From the NCBI GenBank assembly GCA_020026175.1, contig JAHHQV010000003.1, positions 1 through 64,000 on the forward strand: 64,000 bases of DNA, given 5' to 3'. The notes beneath the pieces were generated by a model. That model was not told the origin of the DNA and did no database searches. It worked only from the letters and a program-made list of their open reading frames with translations. Origin of the DNA: Phocaeicola sp. (GTDB lineage: Bacteria; Bacteroidota; Bacteroidia; Bacteroidales; Bacteroidaceae). Within the stretch, counting starts at the first letter, position 1, and the number at the start of each line of letters is the position of its first letter. Both the position numbers and the translations under genes were made by a program. Below, piece after piece: positions 45,711 to 55,131 of this stretch.

Positions 45711-46946
45711 ATGGAAGAAATTTTTACAAGATTATATGACATGACTGCGTTCAGTAATATAGTTGCTGATCCGCGGTTTCTTATAATGTATGCCATAGCT
45801 TTTGTACTTTTGTATCTTGGAATAAAGAAACAGTACGAACCATTGCTTCTTGTTCCTATTGCATTCGGTGTGTTGTTGGCCAATTTCCCTGGAGGTGATA
45901 TGGGTGTTATACAGGCCGATGAAAACGGTATGGTTATGGTGAATGGAGTGATGAAGAATATTTGGGAAATGCCTCTTCATGAAATAGCGCATGAATTGGG
46001 ACTGATGAACTTCATCTATTATATGTTGATTAAGACAGGTTTCCTTCCTCCTATCATATTTATGGGTGTTGGAGCTTTGACTGACTTTGGTCCGATGCTG
46101 AGAAACCTTCGTCTTTCGATATTTGGAGCTGCTGCTCAGCTTGGTATATTTGCTGTGCTGCTTGTAGCTATATTGGTAGGATTTACTCCTCAAGAAGCAG
46201 CTTCATTGGGTATAATTGGTGGAGCAGATGGTCCTACGGCTATTTTTACAACAATAAAATTGGCTCCACATTTGTTGGGCCCTATAGCTATAGCTGCTTA
46301 TTCTTATATGGCCCTGGTTCCTGTTATAATACCTTTGGTAGTCAGACTATGGTGTACAAAAAAAGAACTTTGTATAAATATGAAGGAGCAGGAAAAGAAA
46401 TACCCTCCTATAATAGAAATAAAGAATATGAGAGTTCTGAAGATTCTTTTCCCTATAGCTGTAACTACAATTGTAGCATTGTTCGTTCCAAGTGCAGTAC
46501 CTTTGGTGGGTATGCTCATGTTTGGTAACCTTGTGAAGGAAATCGGAGCTAATACTTCTAGATTATTTGATGCAGCGTCGAATAGTATAATGAATGCAGC
46601 TACTATATTCTTGGGTATTTCGGTAGGAGCAACAATGACTACAGATGCTTTCTTGAACTGGACTACAATAGGTATTGTGGTTGGTGGATTCCTTGCTTTT
46701 GGATTGTCTATTTCTGGAGGTATATTCTTTGTCAAGATATACAATATGTTTACAAAGAAGAAAATCAATCCGCTTATCGGAGCTACAGGTTTGAGTGCTG
46801 TTCCTATGGCTAGTCGTGTAGCCAATGAGATAGCGTTGAAATATGATCCTAAGAATCATGTCTTGCAATATTGTATGGCAAGTAATATTTCAGGTGTGAT
46901 AGGCTCGGCAGTTGCAGCCGGAGTGCTTATCTCTTTCCTTGGATAA
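45711..46946 (+). CDS. oadB: Sodium-translocating decarboxylase beta subunit
   Basis: 411-residue integral membrane subunit that decarboxylates carboxybiotin and pumps Na+ out of the cell. Diagnostic segments are FMGVGALTDFGPML, the membrane-inserted GIIGGADGPTAIFTT with the essential Asp, LMFGNLVKEIG, GISVGATM and the end GATGLSAVPMASRVANEI. Starts five bases after oadA; last gene of the operon. Confidence 0.96.
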   Translation: MEEIFTRLYDMTAFSNIVADPRFLIMYAIAFVLLYLGIKKQYEPLLLVPIAFGVLLANFPGGDMGVIQADENGMVMVNGVMKNIWEMPLHEIAHELGLMNFIYYMLIKTGFLPPIIFMGVGALTDFGPMLRNLRLSIFGAAAQLGIFAVLLVAILVGFTPQEAASLGIIGGADGPTAIFTTIKLAPHLLGPIAIAAYSYMALVPVIIPLVVRLWCTKKELCINMKEQEKKYPPIIEIKNMRVLKILFPIAVTTIVALFVPSAVPLVGMLMFGNLVKEIGANTSRLFDAASNSIMNAATIFLGISVGATMTTDAFLNWTTIGIVVGGFLAFGLSISGGIFFVKIYNMFTKKKINPLIGATGLSAVPMASRVANEIALKYDPKNHVLQYCMASNISGVIGSAVAAGVLISFLG

Positions 46947-46970
46947 AAAAATATCTTGATCGAAACATAA

Positions 46971-47018
46971 AAACTCATGCAGAGAATGTCTTTGAACTTC
47001 TGTATGAGTTTTTTTTGC
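46971..47018 (+). terminator. Terminator of the decarboxylase operon
   Basis: AAACTCATGCAGA (46971-46983) pairs with TCTGTATGAGTTT (46999-47011), one G-T pair, followed by a run of T. Confidence 0.85.
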
Positions 47019-47069
47019 TTTATTTTATAAAATAGACTATACTATGCAAAGTTTGTAAAATAAATTGTC

Positions 47070-47077
47070 TATCTTTG
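47070..47077 (+). promoter_or_regulatory. -7 element TATCTTTG of fabI
   Basis: Exact TAnnTTTG match 26 bp before the fabI start; no clear -33 TTTG. Confidence 0.55.
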
Positions 47078-47102
47078 TAACAAATTTATCAATTTTGAAT
47101 AT

Positions 47103-47960
47103 ATGAGTTATAATTTGCTAAAAGGAAAAAGAGGAATTATTTTTGGAGCCTTGAACGAACAGTCTATTGCATGGAAAGTAGCAGAAAGAGCTGTTGAAGA
47201 AGGAGCAGTGATAACTTTGTCTAACACACCGGTAGCTGTGCGTATGGGTGAAGTTTCGGCATTGGCTGAAAAACTTAACTGCGAAGTAATTCCGGCAGAT
47301 GCAACAAGTGTAGAAGACTTGGAAAACGTATTTAAGCGTTCAATGGAGGTATTGGGAGGTAAGATTGATTTTGTTCTTCACTCTATCGGTATGTCTCCTA
47401 ATGTACGAAAGAAACGTACTTATGATAATCTTGATTATGACATGTTGGACAAGACATTGGATATATCAGCTCTTTCTTTCCATAAGATGATTCAGAGCGC
47501 AAAAAAACTGGATGCTATTAGTGAATATGGTTCTGTTCTTGCTCTGAGTTATGTAGCTGCTCAGCGTACATTCTATGGATACAATGACATGGCTGATGCC
47601 AAAGCTCTTCTTGAATCTATAGCTCGCAGCTTCGGATATATATATGGACGTGAACATCATGTACGTATCAACACAATTTCACAGTCGCCTACTATGACAA
47701 CAGCAGGTTCAGGAGTGAAAGGAATGGATAAGTTATTTGATTTTGCAAATCGTATGTCTCCTCTTGGTAATGCTTCTGCAGATGAATGTGCAGACTATTG
47801 TATAGTAATGTTCTCTGATTTGACAAAGAAAGTTACAATGCAGAATTTGTTCCACGATGGTGGATTTTCTAGTGTAGGTATGAGTCTACGTGCTATGGCA
47901 ACTTACGAAAAGGGTCTTGACGAATACAAAGATGAAAATGGAAATGTTATCTACGGATAA
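47103..47960 (+). CDS. fabI: Enoyl-[acyl-carrier-protein] reductase FabI
   Basis: 285-residue NADH-dependent enzyme for the last step of each fatty-acid elongation cycle; the target of triclosan in other bacteria. The atypical SDR nucleotide motif GALNEQSIAWKVA, the FVLHSIGMSPN segment, the catalytic Tyr-x6-Lys in YNDMADAK and the substrate-loop region TMTTAGSGVKGM are present. GldB follows by 15 bp. Confidence 0.96.
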   Translation: MSYNLLKGKRGIIFGALNEQSIAWKVAERAVEEGAVITLSNTPVAVRMGEVSALAEKLNCEVIPADATSVEDLENVFKRSMEVLGGKIDFVLHSIGMSPNVRKKRTYDNLDYDMLDKTLDISALSFHKMIQSAKKLDAISEYGSVLALSYVAAQRTFYGYNDMADAKALLESIARSFGYIYGREHHVRINTISQSPTMTTAGSGVKGMDKLFDFANRMSPLGNASADECADYCIVMFSDLTKKVTMQNLFHDGGFSSVGMSLRAMATYEKGLDEYKDENGNVIYG

Positions 47961-47975
47961 TTTCAATAGAATTAA

Positions 47976-48974
47976 ATGAGAAACTTTTTAATAATAATAT
48001 TAAGCTTTTTAGTCCTTCCTGCATGTCGTGATGACAGGCAGAAGGACTTTTTTTTATCTGATGGAAGTATAAAAATAAGACGATACGACAGATTGCAGTT
48101 CGAAGCTTCTGTATTGAACAGTGTGTCGGCAATGCAGAAAATGAATATGGATTTTCCTAATGCTACTAAAATACTTATAGAAGATGTATTGGTCTTAGGT
48201 ACTGTAGAAGGGGAGAACATAAATGATAGGCTTTGTAAATACTATTCCGATAGTTCTCTTGTAAATCTGATGATTGATGTAGAAGAGAAATATAAGGACC
48301 TGAGTTTTTATGAAGAAAAACTTACGGATGTATTCAAGAAGTTAAAAAAAGAGATACCTTCTTTTGTTGTCCCTGTTGTGTATTCTCAGATTTCAGCTTT
48401 GAATCAGTCTGTTATAGTAGCTGACAGTCTGTTGGGTATCAGCCTAGATAAATATATGGGTGAGGATTATTTTATGTATAAAAAATACTATTATGGATAT
48501 CAGAGAAAATCCATGACTTCAGAAAGAATACTTCCTGATTGTATATCATTCTATTTGTCGAGTCTGTATCCATTTGCGTGGGAAGATAATTATAGAACTT
48601 TGTTTGATGTAATGATGTATAAGGCAAAAATTGCATGGATTACGGAGAAAGTTCTTGATGTAAAAAAACTTGGCTCGTGTGCATTGGGATATACAAAAAA
48701 AGAGTTGGACTGGTGTAAGGAAAATAAGAAACAGATATTGTCAAACTTAGAAAAATCCGGACATCTTGATAGCACTGACCCTATGATTATACGTTCGTAT
48801 GTTCTTCCTTTGCCTAATTATATATTGAAAGATTCAGCTCCTTTTATGGTTGGGGTTTGGATTGGCATGCAATATATAGATGAATACATGTCCGAAAACT
48901 CTGATGTTACAATTGAACAATTGCTTTTAAAGACAGATTACCATAAAATGCTTAAAGGTATAAAAATAGACTGA
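47976..48974 (+). CDS. gldB: GldB family lipoprotein
   Basis: 332 residues with a lipoprotein signal peptide (lipobox LPAC, about Cys17). The body matches the GldB family pattern: IKIRRYDRLQFE near the start, GISLDKYMGEDYFMYKKYY in the middle, and FMVGVWIGMQYIDEYMSENSDVTIEQLL at the end. GldB is needed for gliding in Flavobacteria, but the gene is also kept in non-gliding Bacteroidales where its role is unclear. Tight coupling to fabI suggests a housekeeping envelope role. Confidence 0.82.
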   Translation: MRNFLIIILSFLVLPACRDDRQKDFFLSDGSIKIRRYDRLQFEASVLNSVSAMQKMNMDFPNATKILIEDVLVLGTVEGENINDRLCKYYSDSSLVNLMIDVEEKYKDLSFYEEKLTDVFKKLKKEIPSFVVPVVYSQISALNQSVIVADSLLGISLDKYMGEDYFMYKKYYYGYQRKSMTSERILPDCISFYLSSLYPFAWEDNYRTLFDVMMYKAKIAWITEKVLDVKKLGSCALGYTKKELDWCKENKKQILSNLEKSGHLDSTDPMIIRSYVLPLPNYILKDSAPFMVGVWIGMQYIDEYMSENSDVTIEQLLLKTDYHKMLKGIKID

Positions 48975-49044
48975 CAGATTTTATATCCTATTTGCCTGCA
49001 TATGCGATTAATCTGTAAATTGAACTAAAAACTGACTATTCATT

Positions 49045-49749
49045 ATGGAAATTGCTCTATATCTTTTGCCGGTTACTCTAGGCGATACATCAACAGAAAA
49101 GGTGATTCCGGCTTATAATCGTGAAATAATAATTTGTATTAAACATTTTATAGTTGAGGATGTACGTTCTGCAAGAAGATTTCTAAAGAAAATAGAACCT
49201 TCTATAGTTATTGATGAACTTACTTTTTATCCTTTAAACAAACATACATCACCTGAAGACATTTCGGGTTATTTAAAACCTCTTGCCGAAGGAAACTCAA
49301 TAGGAGTTATATCTGAAGCAGGGTGTCCTGTTGTAGCCGATCCAGGAGCAGATGTTGTGGCTATTGCTCAGCGTAAGAATATGAAGGTTGTTCCTTTGGT
49401 AGGTCCTTCATCCATAATATTGTCTGTAATGGCCTCTGGATTCAATGGACAGAGTTTTGCCTTTCATGGTTATCTTCCTATTGAACCAGGAGAAAGAATT
49501 AATCGTCTTAAAGAACTGGAGCAGAGAGTATATAACGAACATCAGACCCAACTATTTATAGAGACTCCATATAGGAATAACAAGATGATGGAAGATATAC
49601 TTAAGGCTTGCCGTCCGCAGACTAAACTTTGTATTGCAGCCAATATTACTTGTGATGGTGAGTATATAAAGACAAAGAGTCTGAAAGAATGGAAAGGTAA
49701 ACTACCTGATCTTACAAAAATCCCTTGTATATTTCTTATTTACAAGTAG
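49045..49749 (+). CDS. SAM-dependent methyltransferase, tetrapyrrole-methylase/RsmI family
   Basis: 234 residues. The family core is visible: LYLLPVTLGDTS at the start, GVISEAGCPVVADPGADVVAIA, VPLVGPSSIILSVMASGFNGQSFAFHGYLP, then LFIETPYRN. It is shorter than the usual RsmI (16S rRNA C1402 2'-O-methyltransferase, about 280 residues) and opens without the usual LYVVATPIGN, so it may be the second, divergent RsmI-like protein often found in Bacteroidetes. Its end overlaps the convergent membrane-protein gene by 14 bp. Confidence 0.85.
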   Translation: MEIALYLLPVTLGDTSTEKVIPAYNREIIICIKHFIVEDVRSARRFLKKIEPSIVIDELTFYPLNKHTSPEDISGYLKPLAEGNSIGVISEAGCPVVADPGADVVAIAQRKNMKVVPLVGPSSIILSVMASGFNGQSFAFHGYLPIEPGERINRLKELEQRVYNEHQTQLFIETPYRNNKMMEDILKACRPQTKLCIAANITCDGEYIKTKSLKEWKGKLPDLTKIPCIFLIYK

Positions 49750-50740
49750 AATAAAAGTCTTTCCATCTATCTGCTGCATTTTTAAGTGAAATATATTCTT
49801 TTACAAGATTATTACTATAAAGTTCCGGATGTTTTTCTATCTCTTCTATTGGACAGAAACTTCCGGATTTGTTTTTTACATCCGATTCATTTTTTAATGG
49901 AAGCACATAAAGATTAAAGTCCATTTTGCATCCACATCCATAATCTTTTGAATATCGCATTATTAATCTTGGTTTTTCTTTAGTCTTTACCAGTTTTTTT
50001 ATACTTCCAATTAAGGATAAACTATCTAAGTCTACATTCTTGGTTGCTTGCGAAATCTTCTGATATGGCAGATCAAGAATAGATTTTTTGTTTTTAGTGA
50101 GGAATATTTTCCCATTGCATACCAATGCAATTCTGTCTATGCTATTGGGAGAGTCAATTTTTGCTGCAATTCTTATTCCAGTTACATTTATTATAAAGCA
50201 TGTTATGTATATAGAAACAGGAATTACATTGAATATTATAAAACTGTTTTTGTATATCCAGTTTGAATCAAAAAATCCAATAAGGTAAATTACTAGTAGA
50301 TGAATACTAGACAAGGCAAGTATAATAGTCGTTTCCAATTGATATGACTTGCAATTTTTGAATCCAAGCCTCTTTACAATATAATTGTATATTTCGGGTG
50401 CAGTATTGTAGAGAAATGCAAATACCAGCAATGAAAACTCTAATGTAGGAGTAATGGTATTTACCGGGACATATTTATAACCCCAAAAAAATCTAAGAAA
50501 AAAACACAGACCAATGCCTAAAGTTCCTAGAAGAAGAAAGAAATTCAAATCTTTCATCTTCCTTATATTGTATATCATCATAACTACACTTAAAGTAAAT
50601 CCTATTCCAAGCATTTGTGTATTTGGGAAAAAGTGAAGTCCTATAAGTGTAATTATAATAGGAATTAATCCTATTGAAACAATTTGGTTTTTATACTTTA
50701 GAATTAGTCTCATTGTTGTTGCATTTATATTTATCAACAA
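49736..50740 (-). CDS. Multi-pass membrane protein with Nudix-like C-terminal domain
   Basis: 334 residues. About six hydrophobic segments occupy 18-192. The soluble tail (about 202-334) reads like a Nudix fold: IDRIALVCNGKIFLTKNK, ILDLPYQKI where LPGG is expected, then later FNLYVLPLKNE and GSFCPIEEIEKHPELYSNNL. The catalytic Nudix box (GxxxxxExxxxxxxREUxEExGU) is absent between them, so hydrolase activity is unlikely. I do not recognise the whole protein. It is the last gene of the apparent tonB-like/dpp4/lipA operon, 21 bp after lipA. ATG 50713 is an alternative start. Confidence 0.6.
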   Translation of the reverse strand: MLININATTMRLILKYKNQIVSIGLIPIIITLIGLHFFPNTQMLGIGFTLSVVMMIYNIRKMKDLNFFLLLGTLGIGLCFFLRFFWGYKYVPVNTITPTLEFSLLVFAFLYNTAPEIYNYIVKRLGFKNCKSYQLETTIILALSSIHLLVIYLIGFFDSNWIYKNSFIIFNVIPVSIYITCFIINVTGIRIAAKIDSPNSIDRIALVCNGKIFLTKNKKSILDLPYQKISQATKNVDLDSLSLIGSIKKLVKTKEKPRLIMRYSKDYGCGCKMDFNLYVLPLKNESDVKNKSGSFCPIEEIEKHPELYSNNLVKEYISLKNAADRWKDFYSTCK

Positions 50741-50761
50741 AGATATAAATGCTATTGTTCA

Positions 50762-51610
50762 CTATCGTATGATATGTTTTTCTGCATGATATGAAGAACG
50801 TACAAGAGGACCGCTCTCTACTTTTAGGAATCCTTTTTTTTCTCCAGTTTTTCTATACATATCAAATTGTTCTGGAGTGACGTATTCTGCTACAGGATAA
50901 TGTTTGTGGGAAGGCTGCAAATACTGTCCTATGGTAAGAATTTTACATCCGGCATTGACAATATCGTCCATTGTTTCTTCTACTTCTTCTATAGTCTCTC
51001 CAAGACCTACCATTATTCCTGATTTGGCTGTTATTCCGCTTTCAGCTATAATCCTTATAACCTCCAGACTTGTATCATATTTTGCTACACTTCTTACAAT
51101 AGGGCTTATTCTTCTTACTGTTTCCATGTTGTGTGATAAAATGTCAGGTTTTGTATCTATAACCATTTTTATTAATTCCTTTTTACCTTGAAAATCGGGA
51201 ATAAGAGCCTCTATTGTTGTATCAGGATTTATCTCTTTTATCTTGCTTATTGTAGAAACCCAATGTGATGCTCCTAAATCATCCAAATCATCTCTGTCAA
51301 CGGATGTTATCACTGCATGGTTAAGATTCATAAGTCTTATTGATTTTGCCACATTCTCTGGTTCTTCATTATCTAGTGGCAGAGGTTTTCCTGTACATGT
51401 ATTACAAAATTTACATGAGCGGGTGCATATGGCACCGCCTATCATAAAAGTGGCGGTACCTTTGCCCCAACATTCACCCATATTAGGACATCGTCCGCTA
51501 CTGCATATGGTATGCAGTTTATGGGTATCAACTATTTTTTTTGTTTCAGCATATCTTGCATTTGCACCAATGCTTATCTTTAACCATTCAGGCTTTTTAA
51601 TGTGTTCCAT
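50762..51610 (-). CDS. lipA: Lipoyl synthase
   Basis: 282-residue radical-SAM enzyme inserting two sulfurs into protein-bound octanoyl groups to make lipoyl cofactors. The auxiliary cluster cysteines are C36, C41 and C47 (CSSGRCPNMGEC), and the radical-SAM motif is CTRSCKFC (62-69). The conserved ending GPLVRSSYHAE contains the RSSY motif. Lies 22 bp after the peptidase gene. Confidence 0.98.
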   Translation of the reverse strand: MEHIKKPEWLKISIGANARYAETKKIVDTHKLHTICSSGRCPNMGECWGKGTATFMIGGAICTRSCKFCNTCTGKPLPLDNEEPENVAKSIRLMNLNHAVITSVDRDDLDDLGASHWVSTISKIKEINPDTTIEALIPDFQGKKELIKMVIDTKPDILSHNMETVRRISPIVRSVAKYDTSLEVIRIIAESGITAKSGIMVGLGETIEEVEETMDDIVNAGCKILTIGQYLQPSHKHYPVAEYVTPEQFDMYRKTGEKKGFLKVESGPLVRSSYHAEKHIIR

Positions 51611-51632
51611 AGTATCAGTTCTTTTATTGGTA

Positions 51633-53834
51633 TTACAGATTGTTTATGAAAAATTCACTTACACGTGTCATAAGATGATTGCGTGTATTTCCTCCGAATA
51701 TGCTATGATTCCGATTAGTGTAAATTTGCATATCAAATTGTATACCAGCCTGTACAAGTGCCTCTGAAAATTCTGCACAATTTTGATAATGAACATTGTC
51801 GTCTGCAGTTCCATGTATCAGCAGAAGATTTCCCTTTAGACTTGCTGCACGTTCTATAGCAGAACCAGCGTTATATCCTTCTGCATTCTCTTTTGGAGTA
51901 CGCATAAATCTTTCTGTATATACAGTGTCATAATATTTCCAGCATGAAGGTGCAGCTATTGCTACCCCTGCCTTGAAAGCGCCTGTTCCGTCACTCATAG
52001 ACATCAGAGTGGTATATCCTCCGAAACTCCATCCCCATATTCCGATTCTTTTCCCATCGACGTAAGGAAGAGTTCCAAGATAACGAGCAGTTTCTATCTG
52101 ATCCTGTGACTCTTTTACTCCAAGATACATATATGTACATTTTTCAAATTCAGCTCCTCTTCCACCGGTTCCTCGTCCGTCTACACAAACCATAATATAT
52201 CCCTTATCACACATATATGATTCGAACATACCTGCATCTCCAAAACTTCCTATACCCCACTTGTCGATAACTTGTTGTGAACCTGGTCCGCTATATTGAT
52301 GCATTATTACCGGGTATTTCTTATTTGCATCAAAGTTCGCAGGCTTCATAATCCATCCATTAAGTTCTATTCCTTGGCTTGTCTTGAATGTGAAGAATTC
52401 TTTGGAAGGCATATTCAGATTTTTCACCTTTTCTTTCAGTTCTTCATTGTCCAACAAGGTAACCATTTCTTTACCATTATTATTGTTTAGGGTAATAAGT
52501 GTAGGTGTTGATACATTTGAGAATGTATTGATATAGTAATTCAGATTAGTGCTGAATATGGCATTGTTGGTGCCTGTACGTGTTGAAAGTTTTGTTACTT
52601 CACCTTTCTTGTTTACTTTGAATACAGCTGTACGTAGAGGACTTTTGTCGTAACCAATGTAATAGAAATCACCGTTTTTTTGGTTCCATCCTAAAAACTC
52701 TTTAACTTCAAACTTACCTTTAGTTATCTGTTTCACTATATTGCCTCCTATAGTATATAGGTACAGATGGTTGTATCCGTCTTTTTCACTCATCATTACC
52801 ATATGCTCAGGATAAAAGCATATATCAGAGTAAGCAGGCTCTTTGATATACTTTTCGTCTTCATCTCTTACGGTAAGTTTACAGACACCGCTACGAGGAT
52901 TTGCCATATAAAGGTCCATTCTGTTCTGATGGCGGTTTAATGTCATTATTGCAAGTTTCTCAGGGTCGGATGTAAACTTTATACGTGGAATATATCCATC
53001 TTCATCAAGTGGAAGGTCAATTTCTCTCGTTACATGACTCTTAATATCGTAGCTGTGTACCGTTACTTTAGAGTTTGACTCTCCAGCCTTTGGATATTTA
53101 TATTCGTATGCTCCTGTATAATATTCGTATTCATTTTTTTGTGGTGCCATTCCCTTGTACCATGGAAAGGAGAATTGTTTTACTTTACTTTCGTCAAACT
53201 TTATGTATGCAATCATCTTGCTGTCGGCACTAAAATCAAAAGCGCGGTTGAAAGCAAATTCTTCTTCATAAACCCAATCAGGAATACCATTCAGAACCTT
53301 GTTGAATTCTCCATCTTTTGTAACTTGTGATTCGCTGTTTCCGAAAAGAAGTTTTACAAGAAAAATATTGTTGTTTCTTACAAATGCAATTTGATAGCCA
53401 TCAGGTGAGAATAAAGGAGCTTGCTGAGGGCCATTGTTTGAAAGTGGCTCAATTTTATTATTCTTTACATTATAAATGTAGTATACTGCTGTGAATGAAC
53501 GTCGGTATATAGGTTTTGTTTCAGTCTGTATGAGAATCAGACGCTCGTCAGGTGACATTATATAATTATCGAATGATTTCAGTTTACAGTCTCTGGCAGT
53601 TGTTACATCAAATATAGTACCAACTTCTTTTCCAGTCTTGAATGAGTACTTTACTATTCTTTTTTTGTCAGGACTGATTTGAGTGTAATGCTCGCCGTCC
53701 AGCATAGGTCTCAAACCATAGATGTTTTGTGCACGATATGTACCTTGTGCTACATCTTTGATATTTACTTTTTCAGCTTGTGTATCAAATGTGATACTTA
53801 TAAGCAATAACAGAAGAGTGAAAAATTTTTTCAT
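51633..53834 (-). CDS. Dipeptidyl peptidase IV family serine peptidase (S9B)
   Basis: 733-residue exported peptidase that removes Xaa-Pro or Xaa-Ala dipeptides from peptide N-termini. Signal peptide (about 1-20), eight-bladed propeller (about 40-470, with FDFSADSKMIAYIKFDES containing the substrate-binding double-Glu-like region DWVYEEEF) and alpha/beta-hydrolase domain. The nucleophile Ser is in GIWGWSFGGYTT, Asp in HGTADDNVH and His in NRNHSIFGG. Periplasmic or outer-membrane associated. Same strand as the TonB-domain gene (42 bp) and lipA (22 bp). Confidence 0.95.
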   Translation of the reverse strand: MKKFFTLLLLLISITFDTQAEKVNIKDVAQGTYRAQNIYGLRPMLDGEHYTQISPDKKRIVKYSFKTGKEVGTIFDVTTARDCKLKSFDNYIMSPDERLILIQTETKPIYRRSFTAVYYIYNVKNNKIEPLSNNGPQQAPLFSPDGYQIAFVRNNNIFLVKLLFGNSESQVTKDGEFNKVLNGIPDWVYEEEFAFNRAFDFSADSKMIAYIKFDESKVKQFSFPWYKGMAPQKNEYEYYTGAYEYKYPKAGESNSKVTVHSYDIKSHVTREIDLPLDEDGYIPRIKFTSDPEKLAIMTLNRHQNRMDLYMANPRSGVCKLTVRDEDEKYIKEPAYSDICFYPEHMVMMSEKDGYNHLYLYTIGGNIVKQITKGKFEVKEFLGWNQKNGDFYYIGYDKSPLRTAVFKVNKKGEVTKLSTRTGTNNAIFSTNLNYYINTFSNVSTPTLITLNNNNGKEMVTLLDNEELKEKVKNLNMPSKEFFTFKTSQGIELNGWIMKPANFDANKKYPVIMHQYSGPGSQQVIDKWGIGSFGDAGMFESYMCDKGYIMVCVDGRGTGGRGAEFEKCTYMYLGVKESQDQIETARYLGTLPYVDGKRIGIWGWSFGGYTTLMSMSDGTGAFKAGVAIAAPSCWKYYDTVYTERFMRTPKENAEGYNAGSAIERAASLKGNLLLIHGTADDNVHYQNCAEFSEALVQAGIQFDMQIYTNRNHSIFGGNTRNHLMTRVSEFFINNL

Positions 53835-53876
53835 TATATTCCAAGTTTTCAGGTTATAATTGTTTGTTATCTTTGT

Positions 53877-55118
53877 TTATATTATCTTTTCCTGTTTTGT
53901 TTTATCTTTTATTCCAAATAGCCATCTGAAGAACCTTACAAAAGCATTTTGCTTTTTAATCTTTATACTTTCATTGACTTTTGATACAACAAGAGAGTCG
54001 TTAGAGATAGAATCATGTTTTGATATTACGATACAGTCTTTGGTGATACTGTCTGATAGTAGGCTATCTTTCATGATATTGTCTGTGATTATATTGTCAC
54101 GTAAAGGATCGGTATCTGTTACCAGACTGTCTATATTTGTTTTTATATTTTCTCCAATAATAGAGTCTCTGTTTGCAATAATATTTTTGGGATTTGTAAT
54201 CTTGAAAGATATAGGTATGTAGCATTTGGCTCTTACAATAATACCATGATCAGATCCTGGTGTCCATCTAGGCATATTCTTGATGAGTTCAACCGCTACA
54301 GTATCTAATGTTGGTTCAAGGCTTCTGACAACCTTTGGACTGGTAATATCTCCATTCTTTTCTACTATAAACTGCATTACTACTACACCTTCTATAGAGT
54401 CTCTTCTGGCTTTTTCCGGATATTTCAAATTTCTATCAATATAATGTTTGAAATATTTCATACCACCAGGATATTGAGGCCTTTTTTCCATACTTGAATA
54501 GATTTTGTTGTCGCTCTTATATCGCATTTTTATATTGTAGACCTCATCTTGGTTTGAAAGGAATGGAGTTGCATTTAGTGACATGTTTTCCATACCATCT
54601 GCTCTGATGATAATATGATGATTATAATCTGCTTCAATGGAAAACAACCCTATATTATCGGTTAGGGTAAATCTACCTGTACCTTGTATGCTTACAATAG
54701 CACCTTCTATGGGATTTTCATTTTCATCAGTTACGATACCTTCTATATTGAATGTGTTATTGTCTTTTTTAAACTCCAGTAGATTTTCTTTTGTGTCTAT
54801 GGTAAAAAACAGATTATTTGAAATCTCCTCAAGAGTAAAAGTCTTTACAGGCTTATTTTTGTTGGAATTGAGATAGATTTCTGCTTTGCGTTTATAGCTT
54901 TTAGGAACTTCATAATTGAATTTAATAATTCCGCATGAGTCTGGTTTATATGTTTCATTGGTTCCGTATATCTTAATGAATGTTTCTGTCTGTGGTTCTC
55001 CTACGGAATTTTTTATTTCTATTTTGAAATTAGTCTTATTTTTTTGTGCAGAAATAGTCTGCATCAAAAAAAAGTGCAGTAAAAAAGTGAGTATTATTAT
55101 TTTATATATTGATTTCAT
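53877..55118 (-). CDS. TonB C-terminal domain protein with CarboxypepD_reg domain and Asp-Ser-rich tail
   Basis: 413 residues. A cleavable-looking signal peptide (1-25, ending TISAQ) is followed by a first beta domain (30-110) and a CarboxypepD_reg-like domain (about 123-180, FNIEGIVTDENENPIEGAIV). A TonB C-terminal domain is at about 208-308 (PQYPGGMKYFKHYI, NLKYPEKARRDSIEGVVVMQFIV, VVRSLEPTLDTVAVELIKNMPRWTPG). The TonB domain is not at the end: a 100-residue tail follows with repeated DSI/DSL units (about 317-385) and a hydrophobic-basic terminus (FVRFFRWLFGIKDKTK). It lacks the N-terminal membrane anchor plus Pro-rich spacer of classical TonB. Function uncertain; likely the first gene of the operon. 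Confidence 0.78.
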   Translation of the reverse strand: MKSIYKIIILTFLLHFFLMQTISAQKNKTNFKIEIKNSVGEPQTETFIKIYGTNETYKPDSCGIIKFNYEVPKSYKRKAEIYLNSNKNKPVKTFTLEEISNNLFFTIDTKENLLEFKKDNNTFNIEGIVTDENENPIEGAIVSIQGTGRFTLTDNIGLFSIEADYNHHIIIRADGMENMSLNATPFLSNQDEVYNIKMRYKSDNKIYSSMEKRPQYPGGMKYFKHYIDRNLKYPEKARRDSIEGVVVMQFIVEKNGDITSPKVVRSLEPTLDTVAVELIKNMPRWTPGSDHGIIVRAKCYIPISFKITNPKNIIANRDSIIGENIKTNIDSLVTDTDPLRDNIITDNIMKDSLLSDSITKDCIVISKHDSISNDSLVVSKVNESIKIKKQNAFVRFFRWLFGIKDKTKQEKII

Positions 55119-55131
55119 GTAAAATTAAAAA

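Noticed and set aside
53868..53875. Rightward TATCTTTG between the peptidase and TonB-domain genes
   Set aside because: It points against both genes, has no -33 box at 19-20 bp, and such short matches occur by chance in A+T-rich DNA.
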